This document shows positions 6,572-13,285 of a stretch of DNA of 13,285 bases, piece after piece. The stretch covers positions 1 to 13,285 of the forward strand of contig CAKKRO010000209.1 of the NCBI GenBank assembly GCA_919902625.1, in the 5' to 3' direction. Position numbers and translations under genes: made by a program. The DNA comes from Nitrosomonadaceae bacterium (GTDB taxonomy: Bacteria; Pseudomonadota; Gammaproteobacteria; Burkholderiales; Nitrosomonadaceae). How positions within the stretch are numbered: the stretch's first letter is position 1; the number at the start of each line of letters is the position of its first letter. The notes beneath the pieces were generated by a model, which worked only from the letters and a program-made list of their open reading frames with translations, was not told where the DNA came from and did no database searches.

Positions 6572-6577
6572 TATAAT
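6572..6577 (+). promoter_or_regulatory. -10 box of the tRNA-Leu promoter
   Basis: A perfect TATAAT lies 19 bases before the tRNA 5' end and is followed by a GC-rich CGCCACG. That pattern is common at stable-RNA promoters. No good -35 box is visible at the usual distance (CTGCGG at 6549-6554 is the best 17-base-spaced candidate). Confidence 0.6.
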
Positions 6578-6596
6578 CGCCACGATAAAATAAAAT

Positions 6597-6681
<85 letters not shown>

Positions 6682-6732
6682 AATTGTATGTTATCGCAGA
6701 ACTTTCTATTCGACGGGCAGGATAAGAATGGC

Positions 6733-6748
6733 GCTCGGATAGCTCAGT
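6733..6748 (+). pseudogene. tRNA-like 5' fragment
   Basis: GCTCGGATAGCTCAGT looks like the first 16 bases of a tRNA (acceptor strand plus the left D-arm), similar from memory to tRNA-Phe starting GCCCGGATAGCTCAGT. The following bases do not continue as a tRNA: there is no GGTAGAGC and no anticodon stem. It lies 51 bases after tRNA-Leu, so it may be the relic of a second tRNA gene or a scar left by an excised or inserted element. Confidence 0.4.
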
Positions 6749-6785
6749 AATGTGTTGAGAAATATTTAATCAGTCAGGAATTTTA

Positions 6786-8090
6786 ATGGGATCAAATGTA
6801 GAAAACCTCGGTGCATTGGAACGTCGTTTTGATATTACGATTTCTCTGGAAAAGCTGCAGAGTGAAATTGAAAATCGTTTAAAGCGATTGGCAAAGACAA
6901 CTAAATTACATGGTTTTCGTCCTGGAAAGGTTCCGTTCAAAATGGTTACACAAATGTATGGCGCGCAAGTCCAACAGGATGTTTTGAATGATGCGGTGCA
7001 TAAGGAATTTACAGATACCGTTAAGGAACTGAATTTGCAGGTTGCCGGATATCCACGTTTTGAAGCAAAACCGGCGGATGATAACGATGCACGCTATACA
7101 TTCAGCGCAACATTTGAAGTTTATCCTGAAATAGTTTTAGGTGATTTAAGCAAACAAAATATAGAGCGGCCTAATGTGCGGGTAGCAGGTGCCGATATCG
7201 ATAAAACGCTGGATATGATACGTAAACAACGCGTGACATATGAACCAGTCGACCGCTCAGCCAAAAAAGGTGACCGGATCAAGATTGATTACCGGGGCGT
7301 GATTGATGGTAATGATTTTGGGGGCGGGAAGGCTGAGGGCGTTCAATTGATACTTGGAGATGGAAAATTCCTTAAGGATTTTGAAGCTTCGCTGGTAGGT
7401 ATGAAAGTGGGAAACAGTAAATCATTTGATGTTGTTTTTCCAGAAGATTATCATGGTAAAGATATTGCCGGGAAAACCGTTACATTTGAAGTGAAACTGA
7501 GCGAACTTGAAGCATCTGTTTTGCCGAATGTAGATGCCGATTTTGCCAAGCTGCTGGGTGTTTCCGATGGAGATATCAAAAAATTGCGTGAAGGAATTCA
7601 ACAGGATCTGGAGCGTGAAGTTTCGAAGCGGACCCGAACGAAGCTTAAAGAACAAATCATGCAGTCGTTGTTGGATACGACCCAGATTGAGGCACCCGGT
7701 GTTTTGATCAATCAGGAAATAGAGCGGTTAATGCAAAATGCAAGAAGTGGTCTTGAAGCACGGGGGATGAAAGCTAAAGAAATGCCTTTTACACCGGATC
7801 TTTTTAAAGAGAAAGCGGAATATCGGGTTAAGTTGGGCCTGATTCTGGCAGAGGTCGTAAGGGTGCATGCCTTGAAAGCTACACCAGAACAGGTTCGTAA
7901 CATCATAGAAGATGCCGCGCAAAGTTACGAGAATCCAGAACAAGTGGTCAAATGGCATTATGCTTCTTCGGAACGTCTGCAAGAAGCAGAGTCATTGGCG
8001 CTAGAAGAGAACGTAGTAAATTGGGCACTTGATAAAGTCAAGTTAACAGATAAGACTGTAACATTTGATGAGTTGATGGGGATATCCTGA
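6786..8090 (+). CDS. tig: trigger factor (ribosome-associated chaperone and prolyl isomerase)
   Basis: Trigger factor binds near the ribosome exit tunnel at protein L23 and shields nascent chains. The protein is 434 residues (E. coli 432). The ribosome-binding signature GFRPGKVP is at 43-50 in the N-terminal domain. An FKBP-type isomerase domain lies at about 160-245 (GDRIKIDYRGVIDG...GMKVGNSKSFDVVFPEDYHG). The rest is the long helical C-terminal chaperone domain. An AGGA ribosome binding site at 6776-6779 supports the start. clpP begins one base after its stop, so tig and clpP are probably one operon, as in many proteobacteria. A promoter probably lies in the 104 bases after the tRNA, but none is clear. 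Confidence 0.98.
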   Translation: MGSNVENLGALERRFDITISLEKLQSEIENRLKRLAKTTKLHGFRPGKVPFKMVTQMYGAQVQQDVLNDAVHKEFTDTVKELNLQVAGYPRFEAKPADDNDARYTFSATFEVYPEIVLGDLSKQNIERPNVRVAGADIDKTLDMIRKQRVTYEPVDRSAKKGDRIKIDYRGVIDGNDFGGGKAEGVQLILGDGKFLKDFEASLVGMKVGNSKSFDVVFPEDYHGKDIAGKTVTFEVKLSELEASVLPNVDADFAKLLGVSDGDIKKLREGIQQDLEREVSKRTRTKLKEQIMQSLLDTTQIEAPGVLINQEIERLMQNARSGLEARGMKAKEMPFTPDLFKEKAEYRVKLGLILAEVVRVHALKATPEQVRNIIEDAAQSYENPEQVVKWHYASSERLQEAESLALEENVVNWALDKVKLTDKTVTFDELMGIS

Positions 8091-8091
8091 G

Positions 8092-8733
8092 ATGACGCGA
8101 CTATTTGATAATATACATGATATAGAGCCTAAGAACTTGGGGCTGATCCCTATGGTGATTGAAACAAGTGGAAGAGGTGAACGTGCTTATGATATTTATT
8201 CGCGCCTATTAAAGGAAAGGGTTATATTTCTGGTTGGGCCTGTTACGGAAGCCAGTGCAAATTTGGTGGTTGCGCAACTTTTATTTCTGGAATCCGAGAA
8301 CTCGGAGAAGGATATACATCTCTATATTAATTCACCCGGAGGCATTGTATCGGCTGGGTTAGCCATTTATGACACAATGCAATATATTAAGCCGGATGTG
8401 AGCACTTTATGTATTGGCCAGGCAGCAAGTATGGGAGCATTGCTGCTGACCGCAGGAGCGAAAGGAAAACGCTATTGCTTGCCAAATTCGCGCGTAATGA
8501 TACATCAACCGCTGGGGGGCTTTCAAGGTCAAGCATCTGATATTGAGATACATGCGCGCGAGATCTTGTATCTTAAAGCTCGACTGAATGAAATTATGGC
8601 GAAACATGCGAGCCGATCAGTATCCAATGTAGAAAAAGATACTGATCGTGATAATTTTATGAGTGCAGAAGAATCTGTGAGTTATGGTTTAGTTGATGCA
8701 GTGCTGGCACGTAGGGACGAAAGTGCAAATTAA
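8092..8733 (+). CDS. clpP: ATP-dependent Clp protease proteolytic subunit
   Basis: ClpP forms the 14-subunit serine protease barrel fed by ClpX or ClpA. The protein is 213 residues including an N-terminal propeptide; mature ClpP would begin around the residues before VIETSGRGERAYDIYSRLL. The catalytic triad is S113 (GQAASMGA), H138 (MIHQPLGG) and D187 (DTDRDNF). The oxyanion segment NSPGG (80-84) and the handle-helix lead GGFQGQASDIEIHA (142-155) are intact. Its start is one base after the tig stop; GGGGA inside the tig end (8078-8082) can serve as ribosome binding site, so translation is probably coupled. clpX follows after 71 bases. Confidence 0.98.
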   Translation: MTRLFDNIHDIEPKNLGLIPMVIETSGRGERAYDIYSRLLKERVIFLVGPVTEASANLVVAQLLFLESENSEKDIHLYINSPGGIVSAGLAIYDTMQYIKPDVSTLCIGQAASMGALLLTAGAKGKRYCLPNSRVMIHQPLGGFQGQASDIEIHAREILYLKARLNEIMAKHASRSVSNVEKDTDRDNFMSAEESVSYGLVDAVLARRDESAN

Positions 8734-8804
8734 GTGAAATGCTTGTATAAGAGTTTAATTTTAATCTCGAGTATCTTAGCTCAATTACTGTAGGATGAAA
8801 AAAT

Positions 8805-10085
8805 ATGACAGACAAAGCTAGTAGCGAGAAACTTCTTTACTGTTCTTTTTGCGGAAAAAGCCAACATGAAGTAAGAAAACTTATTGCGGGTCCTTCCGTA
8901 TTTATTTGCGATGAGTGCATTGAGCTTTGCAATGACATCATTCGTGAAGAAATGCAGGGTGATGAAGCCACAAAGCTGGTTAAATCAAACTTGCCTGTGC
9001 CGCGTGAGATATGCCAGATACTGGACCAGTATGTGATCGGGCAAGAATCAGCAAAGAAAATACTTTCTGTAGCGGTTTATAATCATTATAAGCGCTTGAG
9101 GAATGTGGCAAAGCCGGATGAAGCCGATGATATTGAACTCTCAAAAAGTAATATTCTTCTTGTTGGTCCGACTGGTTCCGGTAAAACGTTACTGGCGCAA
9201 ACTTTGGCCCGGCTTTTGGATGTGCCTTTCATTATGGCCGATGCGACGGCTCTGACTGAAGCTGGCTATGTGGGTGAAGATGTCGAAAATATTATCCAGA
9301 AACTGCTTCAGAAGTGTAATTATGATGCTGAAAAGGCGCAGCGAGGTATCGTATACATCGATGAAATAGATAAAATCTCACGTAAATCGGATAATCCATC
9401 CATCACACGGGATGTTTCAGGCGAAGGTGTGCAGCAGGCGCTATTGAAATTAATTGAAGGCACGACGGCTTTGGTTCCTCCTCAAGGCGGGCGAAAACAT
9501 CCTAATCAGGAATTTATTCAGGTTGATACCACCAATATTTTGTTTATCTGTGGTGGTGCATTTGATGGTCTTGATAAGGTGATCAGAGCACGCACTGAGA
9601 AAGGTGGAATCGGTTTTGGTGCTGATGTAAAAAGCCATGACCGAAAGGATATGAATAAGGTTCTACAGCAAGTAGAGCCGGAAGATTTAGTGAAATTTGG
9701 CCTGATTCCTGAATTTGTTGGGCGTTTACCTGTTGTGGCTACATTAGAGGAACTCAATGAGGCAGCATTAATTCAGATCCTGACAGAACCTAAGAATGCG
9801 TTAGTCAAACAGTATTGGAAGATGTTCAATATGGAAGGCGGAGTGGATTTGGAATTTCGAGAACCCGCCCTTAAAGCGATTGCAAAAAGGGCTTTGACGC
9901 GTAAAACGGGCGCGCGCGGTTTGCGTTCAATTCTGGAAGAAATCCTATTGGATATTATGTACGATCTCCCGTCATTAGAGAATGTTTCTAAAGTGGTCAT
10001 TGACTATAATTCAGTCAATGATGATATTAAACCTATATTGATTTATTCGGATCAACCAAAGGTTGCTAAACGTTCCAAAAATTAA
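8805..10085 (+). CDS. clpX: ATP-dependent Clp protease ATP-binding subunit ClpX
   Basis: ClpX is a hexameric AAA+ unfoldase that recognises substrates such as ssrA-tagged chains and threads them into ClpP. The protein is 426 residues. The N-terminal zinc domain has C13, C16, C35 and C38. Walker A GPTGSGKT is at 121-128, pore loop GYVG at 154-157, and Walker B IVYIDEID at 182-189. The RKH pore loop is at 230-232, and the ClpP-docking loop IGF at 269-271 shows that it can partner ClpP. The sensor-2 region TGARGLRSILEE is near residue 369. The ribosome binding site is AGGA at 8792-8795. It probably shares a transcript with tig and clpP. Confidence 0.98.
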   Translation: MTDKASSEKLLYCSFCGKSQHEVRKLIAGPSVFICDECIELCNDIIREEMQGDEATKLVKSNLPVPREICQILDQYVIGQESAKKILSVAVYNHYKRLRNVAKPDEADDIELSKSNILLVGPTGSGKTLLAQTLARLLDVPFIMADATALTEAGYVGEDVENIIQKLLQKCNYDAEKAQRGIVYIDEIDKISRKSDNPSITRDVSGEGVQQALLKLIEGTTALVPPQGGRKHPNQEFIQVDTTNILFICGGAFDGLDKVIRARTEKGGIGFGADVKSHDRKDMNKVLQQVEPEDLVKFGLIPEFVGRLPVVATLEELNEAALIQILTEPKNALVKQYWKMFNMEGGVDLEFREPALKAIAKRALTRKTGARGLRSILEEILLDIMYDLPSLENVSKVVIDYNSVNDDIKPILIYSDQPKVAKRSKN

Positions 10086-10105
10086 CTGAAGAATTAATAA
10101 CCAAC

Positions 10106-10145
10106 CGTGTATGAACTAATGAGAGCGAATACACGTATTTATTGC
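10106..10145 (+). terminator. weak hairpin after clpX, possible terminator
   Basis: CGTGTAT (10106-10112) pairs perfectly with ATACACG (10129-10135) across a 16-base loop, and is followed by a moderately T-rich stretch (TATTTATTGCTTCTATTTT). The stem is short and the loop long, so termination would be weak. It is the only terminator-like structure between clpX and lon. Confidence 0.3.
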
Positions 10146-10208
10146 TTCTATTTTGGGTATTCCGTTTAGCAGGTGTGCGCTTTTAACGTATATAGAAATA
10201 TTTTCTGT

Positions 10209-10237
10209 CTTGAATTTCTGATGAGTGCACATATTCA
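10209..10237 (+). promoter_or_regulatory. possible lon promoter, sigma-32-like
   Basis: CTTGAAT (10209-10215), 11 bases, GCACATAT (10227-10234) partly matches the sigma-32 consensus; TTGAAT with TATTCA (10232-10237) at 16 bases is the sigma-70 reading. Lon is a heat-shock protein in relatives and the 187-base gap before it suggests its own promoter, but the match is imperfect. Confidence 0.35.
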
Positions 10238-10272
10238 ACACCGTAAATTGTTAATTTTATAACTGGATACCT

Positions 10273-12684
10273 ATGACCGCCTTGGCTGATAGCTCTGAAC
10301 AATTGATACTGCCGCTCTTGCCGTTACGTGATGTGGTGGTTTTTCCGCATATGGTTATCCCATTATTTGTGGGAAGGCAGAAATCTATTAAGGCGCTTGA
10401 GCTCGCAATGGAGTCGAATAAAAGTATTTTGCTCGTTGCACAGAAAATAGCATCTAAAGATGAGCCTGCACCGGAAGATCTCTATGATGTATGTAGTATT
10501 GCCAGCCTATTGCAGATGTTAAAACTACCTGATGGAACAGTTAAAGTTCTAGTGGAAGGTAATCATCGTGCCCGTATTCTGGAATTAATTGATTCTGAGA
10601 CTCACTTCTCTGGAAGGGCATTGCAAGTGTCGTCTGATACAGAAGACAACTCTGAAGCAGAGGCGATGAGGCGCGCGATTTTGACTCAGTTTGATCAATA
10701 CGTAAAACTCAATAAAAAGATTCCACCCGAAATAATTACCTCATTGGGTGGTATAGATGATGCTGGGCGCTTGGCGGATACAATTGCTGCCTACCTGCCA
10801 TTGAAACTTGAGCAGAAGCAGGAAGTATTGGAGATTTTTGATGTGCCCAGACGCTTGGAACATTTATTGGGTTTACTGGAGACCGAATTAGACATACTGC
10901 AAGTAGAAAAACGTATTCGCGGCAGAGTTAAGCGGCAAATGGAAAAAAGTCAGCGTGACTATTACCTTAATGAGCAGGTTAAAGCAATTCAGAAGGAATT
11001 GGGTGAGGGTGAAGATGGCGCAGATTTAGAAGAAATTGAGAAAAAAATCAGGTCTGCTCAAATGCCTAAAGAAGCAAATACAAGAGCTGAGTCAGAATTA
11101 AAAAAACTTCGCCTGATGTCTCCCATGTCAGCGGAAGCAACAGTGGTGCGTAATTACATTGATGCGTTGGTGGCCTTGCCATGGAAAAAGAAGAGCAAGA
11201 TCAACCATGATCTAAAAGCAGCAGAAGCAGTACTTGAGAAGGATCATTATGGTCTGGAGAAGGTCAAGGAGCGAATTGTTGAATATTTGGCAGTACAACA
11301 ACGTGTAAATAAGATGAAGGCTCCGATTCTTTGTCTCGTGGGCCCTCCAGGTGTTGGTAAAACCTCATTAGGCCAATCGATTGCACACGCTACAAACAGA
11401 AAATTTGTACGTATGTCATTGGGCGGTGTACGGGATGAGGCTGAAATTCGTGGGCACCGGCGAACTTATATCGGATCAATGCCAGGTAAGATCTTGCACA
11501 ATATGAGTAAGGTAGGTGTTAAGAATCCATTATTTTTACTGGATGAAGTGGATAAGATGGGTATGGATTTTCGTGGTGACCCATCTTCCGCATTACTGGA
11601 AGTTCTTGATCCAGAACAAAATAATACGTTTGTGGATCATTATATAGAGGTGGAATATGATTTGTCCGATGTCATGTTTGTGGCAACAGCAAATACCTTG
11701 AATATTCCTCCCGCATTACTTGATCGAATGGAAGTAATCCAGTTGTCAGGGTACACAGAAGATGAAAAGTTGAATATAGCCACGCGCTATTTATTAACTA
11801 AACAGATGCTCAATCATGGTCTCAAGAAAAATGAATTAACCGTTTCAGATTCTGCGTTGAGGGATATTGCTCGTTATTACACTCGGGAGGCGGGTGTGCG
11901 GGCGATGGAGCGGGAAATTTCAAAAATCTGTCGGAAAGCTGTAAAAGCGATGCTACTTAGGAAAGGAAAAACTAAAATAGTAATTACATCGCGTAATCTT
12001 GACAAATTCTTGGGAGTAAGGCGTTTTACCTATGGTGTTGCAGAAGAGAAAAATCAAGTTGGACAAGTAACGGGGTTGGCCTGGACAGAAGTGGGTGGTG
12101 AACTGTTGACCATTGAGGCTGTTGTGTTACCTGGAAAAGGAAAAACCATCACCACAGGAAAATTGGGTGAAGTGATGCAAGAATCCATTCAAGCCGCTCT
12201 TTCAGTAGTTCGGGGTCGTTCTTACTTACTAGGCATACCTGGAGACTTTTATCAAAAGAATGATATCCATATACACCTTCCAGAAGGCGCAACACCAAAA
12301 GATGGGCCAAGCGCTGGTATTGGTATTTGTGTTGCGATGGTATCAGTTCTGACAGATATTGCTGTAAGATCGGATGTAGCGATGACAGGTGAGATTACTT
12401 TAAGAGGTGAAGTGCTTCCTATAGGTGGTTTAAAGGAAAAATTGTTAGCTGCACACCGTGGTGGAATTAAGGTAGTGATAATCCCTGAAAAGAATATGAA
12501 AGACCTGATTGATATTCCTTCAAATGTAAAGAGTCAACTGGTCATTCATCCGGTTAGATGGATAGACCAGGTTCTTGATCTGGCATTGGAACATAAGCCA
12601 GAACGGCTTCCTGCTTCTACTGCACAGCCACCTCTACAATCAAATGCTGAAGATAAGCTAATAGAAACTGTAATCAAGCACTAA
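10273..12684 (+). CDS. lon: ATP-dependent protease Lon (La)
   Basis: Classical bacterial Lon is a hexameric cytoplasmic protease that degrades misfolded and unstable regulatory proteins. The protein is 803 residues (E. coli 784). The N-terminal substrate-binding domain begins at LPLLPLRDVVVFPHMVIPLF (about 13-32). A helical region with RQMEKSQRDYYLNEQ follows. The AAA+ module has Walker A GPPGVGKT (357-364) and Walker B LFLLDEVDK with D424 and E425. The protease domain has the Ser/Lys dyad S680 (KDGPSAGIG) and K723 (GGLKEKLLAAHRGG). The extra length is mostly a C-terminal tail after about residue 778. The ribosome binding site is weak (GGA five bases before the ATG). It follows clpX after 187 bases and is distinct from the Lon-related protein at the left edge. 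Confidence 0.98.
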   Translation: MTALADSSEQLILPLLPLRDVVVFPHMVIPLFVGRQKSIKALELAMESNKSILLVAQKIASKDEPAPEDLYDVCSIASLLQMLKLPDGTVKVLVEGNHRARILELIDSETHFSGRALQVSSDTEDNSEAEAMRRAILTQFDQYVKLNKKIPPEIITSLGGIDDAGRLADTIAAYLPLKLEQKQEVLEIFDVPRRLEHLLGLLETELDILQVEKRIRGRVKRQMEKSQRDYYLNEQVKAIQKELGEGEDGADLEEIEKKIRSAQMPKEANTRAESELKKLRLMSPMSAEATVVRNYIDALVALPWKKKSKINHDLKAAEAVLEKDHYGLEKVKERIVEYLAVQQRVNKMKAPILCLVGPPGVGKTSLGQSIAHATNRKFVRMSLGGVRDEAEIRGHRRTYIGSMPGKILHNMSKVGVKNPLFLLDEVDKMGMDFRGDPSSALLEVLDPEQNNTFVDHYIEVEYDLSDVMFVATANTLNIPPALLDRMEVIQLSGYTEDEKLNIATRYLLTKQMLNHGLKKNELTVSDSALRDIARYYTREAGVRAMEREISKICRKAVKAMLLRKGKTKIVITSRNLDKFLGVRRFTYGVAEEKNQVGQVTGLAWTEVGGELLTIEAVVLPGKGKTITTGKLGEVMQESIQAALSVVRGRSYLLGIPGDFYQKNDIHIHLPEGATPKDGPSAGIGICVAMVSVLTDIAVRSDVAMTGEITLRGEVLPIGGLKEKLLAAHRGGIKVVIIPEKNMKDLIDIPSNVKSQLVIHPVRWIDQVLDLALEHKPERLPASTAQPPLQSNAEDKLIETVIKH

Positions 12685-12694
12685 GTAAATACTA

Positions 12695-12864
12695 GGGGTC
12701 TGCCGGACTTAAGATTGATCTGCTGCGCACATGGGAGAAGCACTACATACTATGTACTATCTCGATTTTTCATTGTATAGAATGGCTATACATCTCAAAA
12801 TCTGGCAAATCTATCCTCGCTTTACTATCGTGTTCGCTACGATCACTTAAGTCCGACAGGCTCC
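12695..12864. mobile_element. MITE-like element with terminal inverted repeats
   Basis: The left end GGGGTCTGCCGGACTTAAG (12695-12713) and the right end CTTAAGTCCGACAGGCTCC (12846-12864) are inverted copies matching at 16 of 19 positions; a shared TGATC follows the CTTAAG inside each end. The 170-bp interior has no credible gene. A central cruciform has outer stem GATTTT/AAAATC (12764-12769, 12797-12802) and inner stem TGTATAG/CTATACA (12774-12780, 12786-12792); another palindrome, TACATAcTATGTA, is at 12744-12756. Size, ends and lack of coding fit a non-autonomous element mobilised by an IS transposase, perhaps of the IS5 type, which is inferred. No clear target duplication is visible. It begins ten bases after the lon stop. 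Confidence 0.7.
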
Positions 12865-12963
12865 TGATTTCATATAGTAATAATCACGCAGAGAGCTTTC
12901 TGAAGCTGAAATTTTATTACCCACTGCATCCGTAAAAGCAATCTTCTGAATCCAATCGACCAT
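12847..12963 (-). pseudogene. small minus-strand frame running into the MITE-like end
   Basis: On the minus strand a frame open from about 12996 has an ATG at 12963-12961 and reads MVDWIQKIAFTDAVGNKISA, then SESSLRDYYYMKSGACRT and a stop. The last residues GACRT and the stop are encoded by the terminal repeat of the element, so the insertion may have cut a gene that converged on lon. There is no ribosome binding site and I do not recognise the peptide. The composition looks protein-like, but chance is possible. Confidence 0.25.
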
Positions 12964-13264
12964 CTGGTCAATCCGGTCGTTTATATATGAAGTTAATTAA
13001 CGCATGCTAAAATTGATTGGAGGCATGTAAACTTCTCAAAAAAGAAGCAGTATCTTGGGTCAGTTTTTTAAAAACTGAGTTTTGCAAAGATCTCTTTGAA
13101 ATATCTTCTGCTTAAAACTTTTTCAGGAATGATTAATTTTAAGTATTTTTATAATGTAAAATTTATAAAGATTTTATATTAGTAAATAATATCTAACATT
13201 ATGTTAATAAATAATAAAATTATTAGTATCGGGCATAAATCCCTGGGATTGGGTAGGAGATTTT
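12865..13264. other. AT-rich intergenic region with short palindromes
   Basis: Beyond the minus-strand frame I see no gene in these 400 bases. There are inverted repeats CTTCT/AGAAG (13032-13047) and CAGTTTTT/AAAAACTG (13061-13077), and a very AT-rich stretch at about 13131-13230. Perfect palindromes TAACATtATGTTA (13194-13206), TAATAAaaTTATTA (13212-13225) and AATCCCtGGGATT (13238-13250) follow. They precede the last gene and could include its promoter and operators. A TATAAT is at 13150-13155 without a clear -35 box. Confidence 0.5.
13255..13260 (+). promoter_or_regulatory. ribosome binding site of the gene at the right edge
   Basis: AGGAGA ends four bases before the ATG at 13265. It is as strong as those of groES and groEL and is the main reason to call a gene start there. 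Confidence 0.7.
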
Positions 13265-13285
13265 ATGACAAATGACTTGACTTTA
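13265..13285 (+). CDS. start of an unidentified gene (3' truncated by window)
   Basis: Only seven codons are visible (MTNDLTL). The strong AGGAGA site just upstream and the long AT-rich leader support a real start. Nothing can be said about function; in many proteobacteria the gene after lon is the HU subunit gene hupB, but this N-terminus does not look like HU. Confidence 0.55.

Noticed and set aside
13019..13030. GGAGG followed by ATG TAA, a start-stop minimal ORF
   Set aside because: The gap between GGAGG and the ATG is one base, too short for normal initiation; probably chance.

Overview
The window is a chromosomal segment from a Gram-negative bacterium, most likely a betaproteobacterium of the Nitrosomonas type. 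This is inferred from remembered family resemblance: a NudJ-MnmA pair, a GroEL with a (GGM)n tail, and a trigger factor-ClpP-ClpX-Lon series next to tRNA-Leu. The assignment is not computed. Most genes are ordinary housekeeping genes; the unusual material lies in the gaps between them.

Left part (1-2139): the C-terminal end of a Lon-related protease carrying the catalytic lysine, then nudJ (Nudix hydrolase) overlapping mnmA (tRNA 2-thiouridylase) by 11 bases. Next is an AT-rich accessory stretch (2140-3456). It holds a 57-residue small ORF with a good ribosome binding site, an unrecognised 172-residue protein, two start-less open frames that may be gene remnants, and a perfect 13-bp tandem duplication.

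Centre (3457-5691): the groES-groEL chaperonin operon. Its promoter matches both the sigma-70 and sigma-32 patterns and is followed by a perfect CIRCE operator (TTAGCACTC-N9-GAGTGCTAA), so both heat-shock sigma factor and HrcA control are indicated. The operon ends at a strong intrinsic terminator, with a second hairpin plus T-tract just after it. A YciK-like short-chain dehydrogenase follows; the usual catalytic tyrosine appears to be phenylalanine. Then come tRNA-Leu(UAG) and a short tRNA-like 5' fragment.

Right part (6786-12684): tig, clpP, clpX and lon, all on the + strand. tig and clpP are one base apart; clpX follows after 71 bases; lon has a 187-base leader that may carry its own promoter. 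Trigger factor and GroESL fold new proteins, while ClpXP and Lon degrade damaged or regulatory ones, so the 9 kb from groES to lon is a protein quality-control locus.

The tail (12685-13285) holds a 170-bp MITE-like element with 19-bp imperfect terminal inverted repeats, ten bases after the lon stop. A small minus-strand frame reads into its right end. An AT-rich region with several perfect short palindromes then leads to the start of another gene cut by the window edge. I see no strong case for a wholly new multi-gene system here. The best leads are the small accessory ORFs, the MITE-like element, the tRNA fragment and the altered SDR active site.
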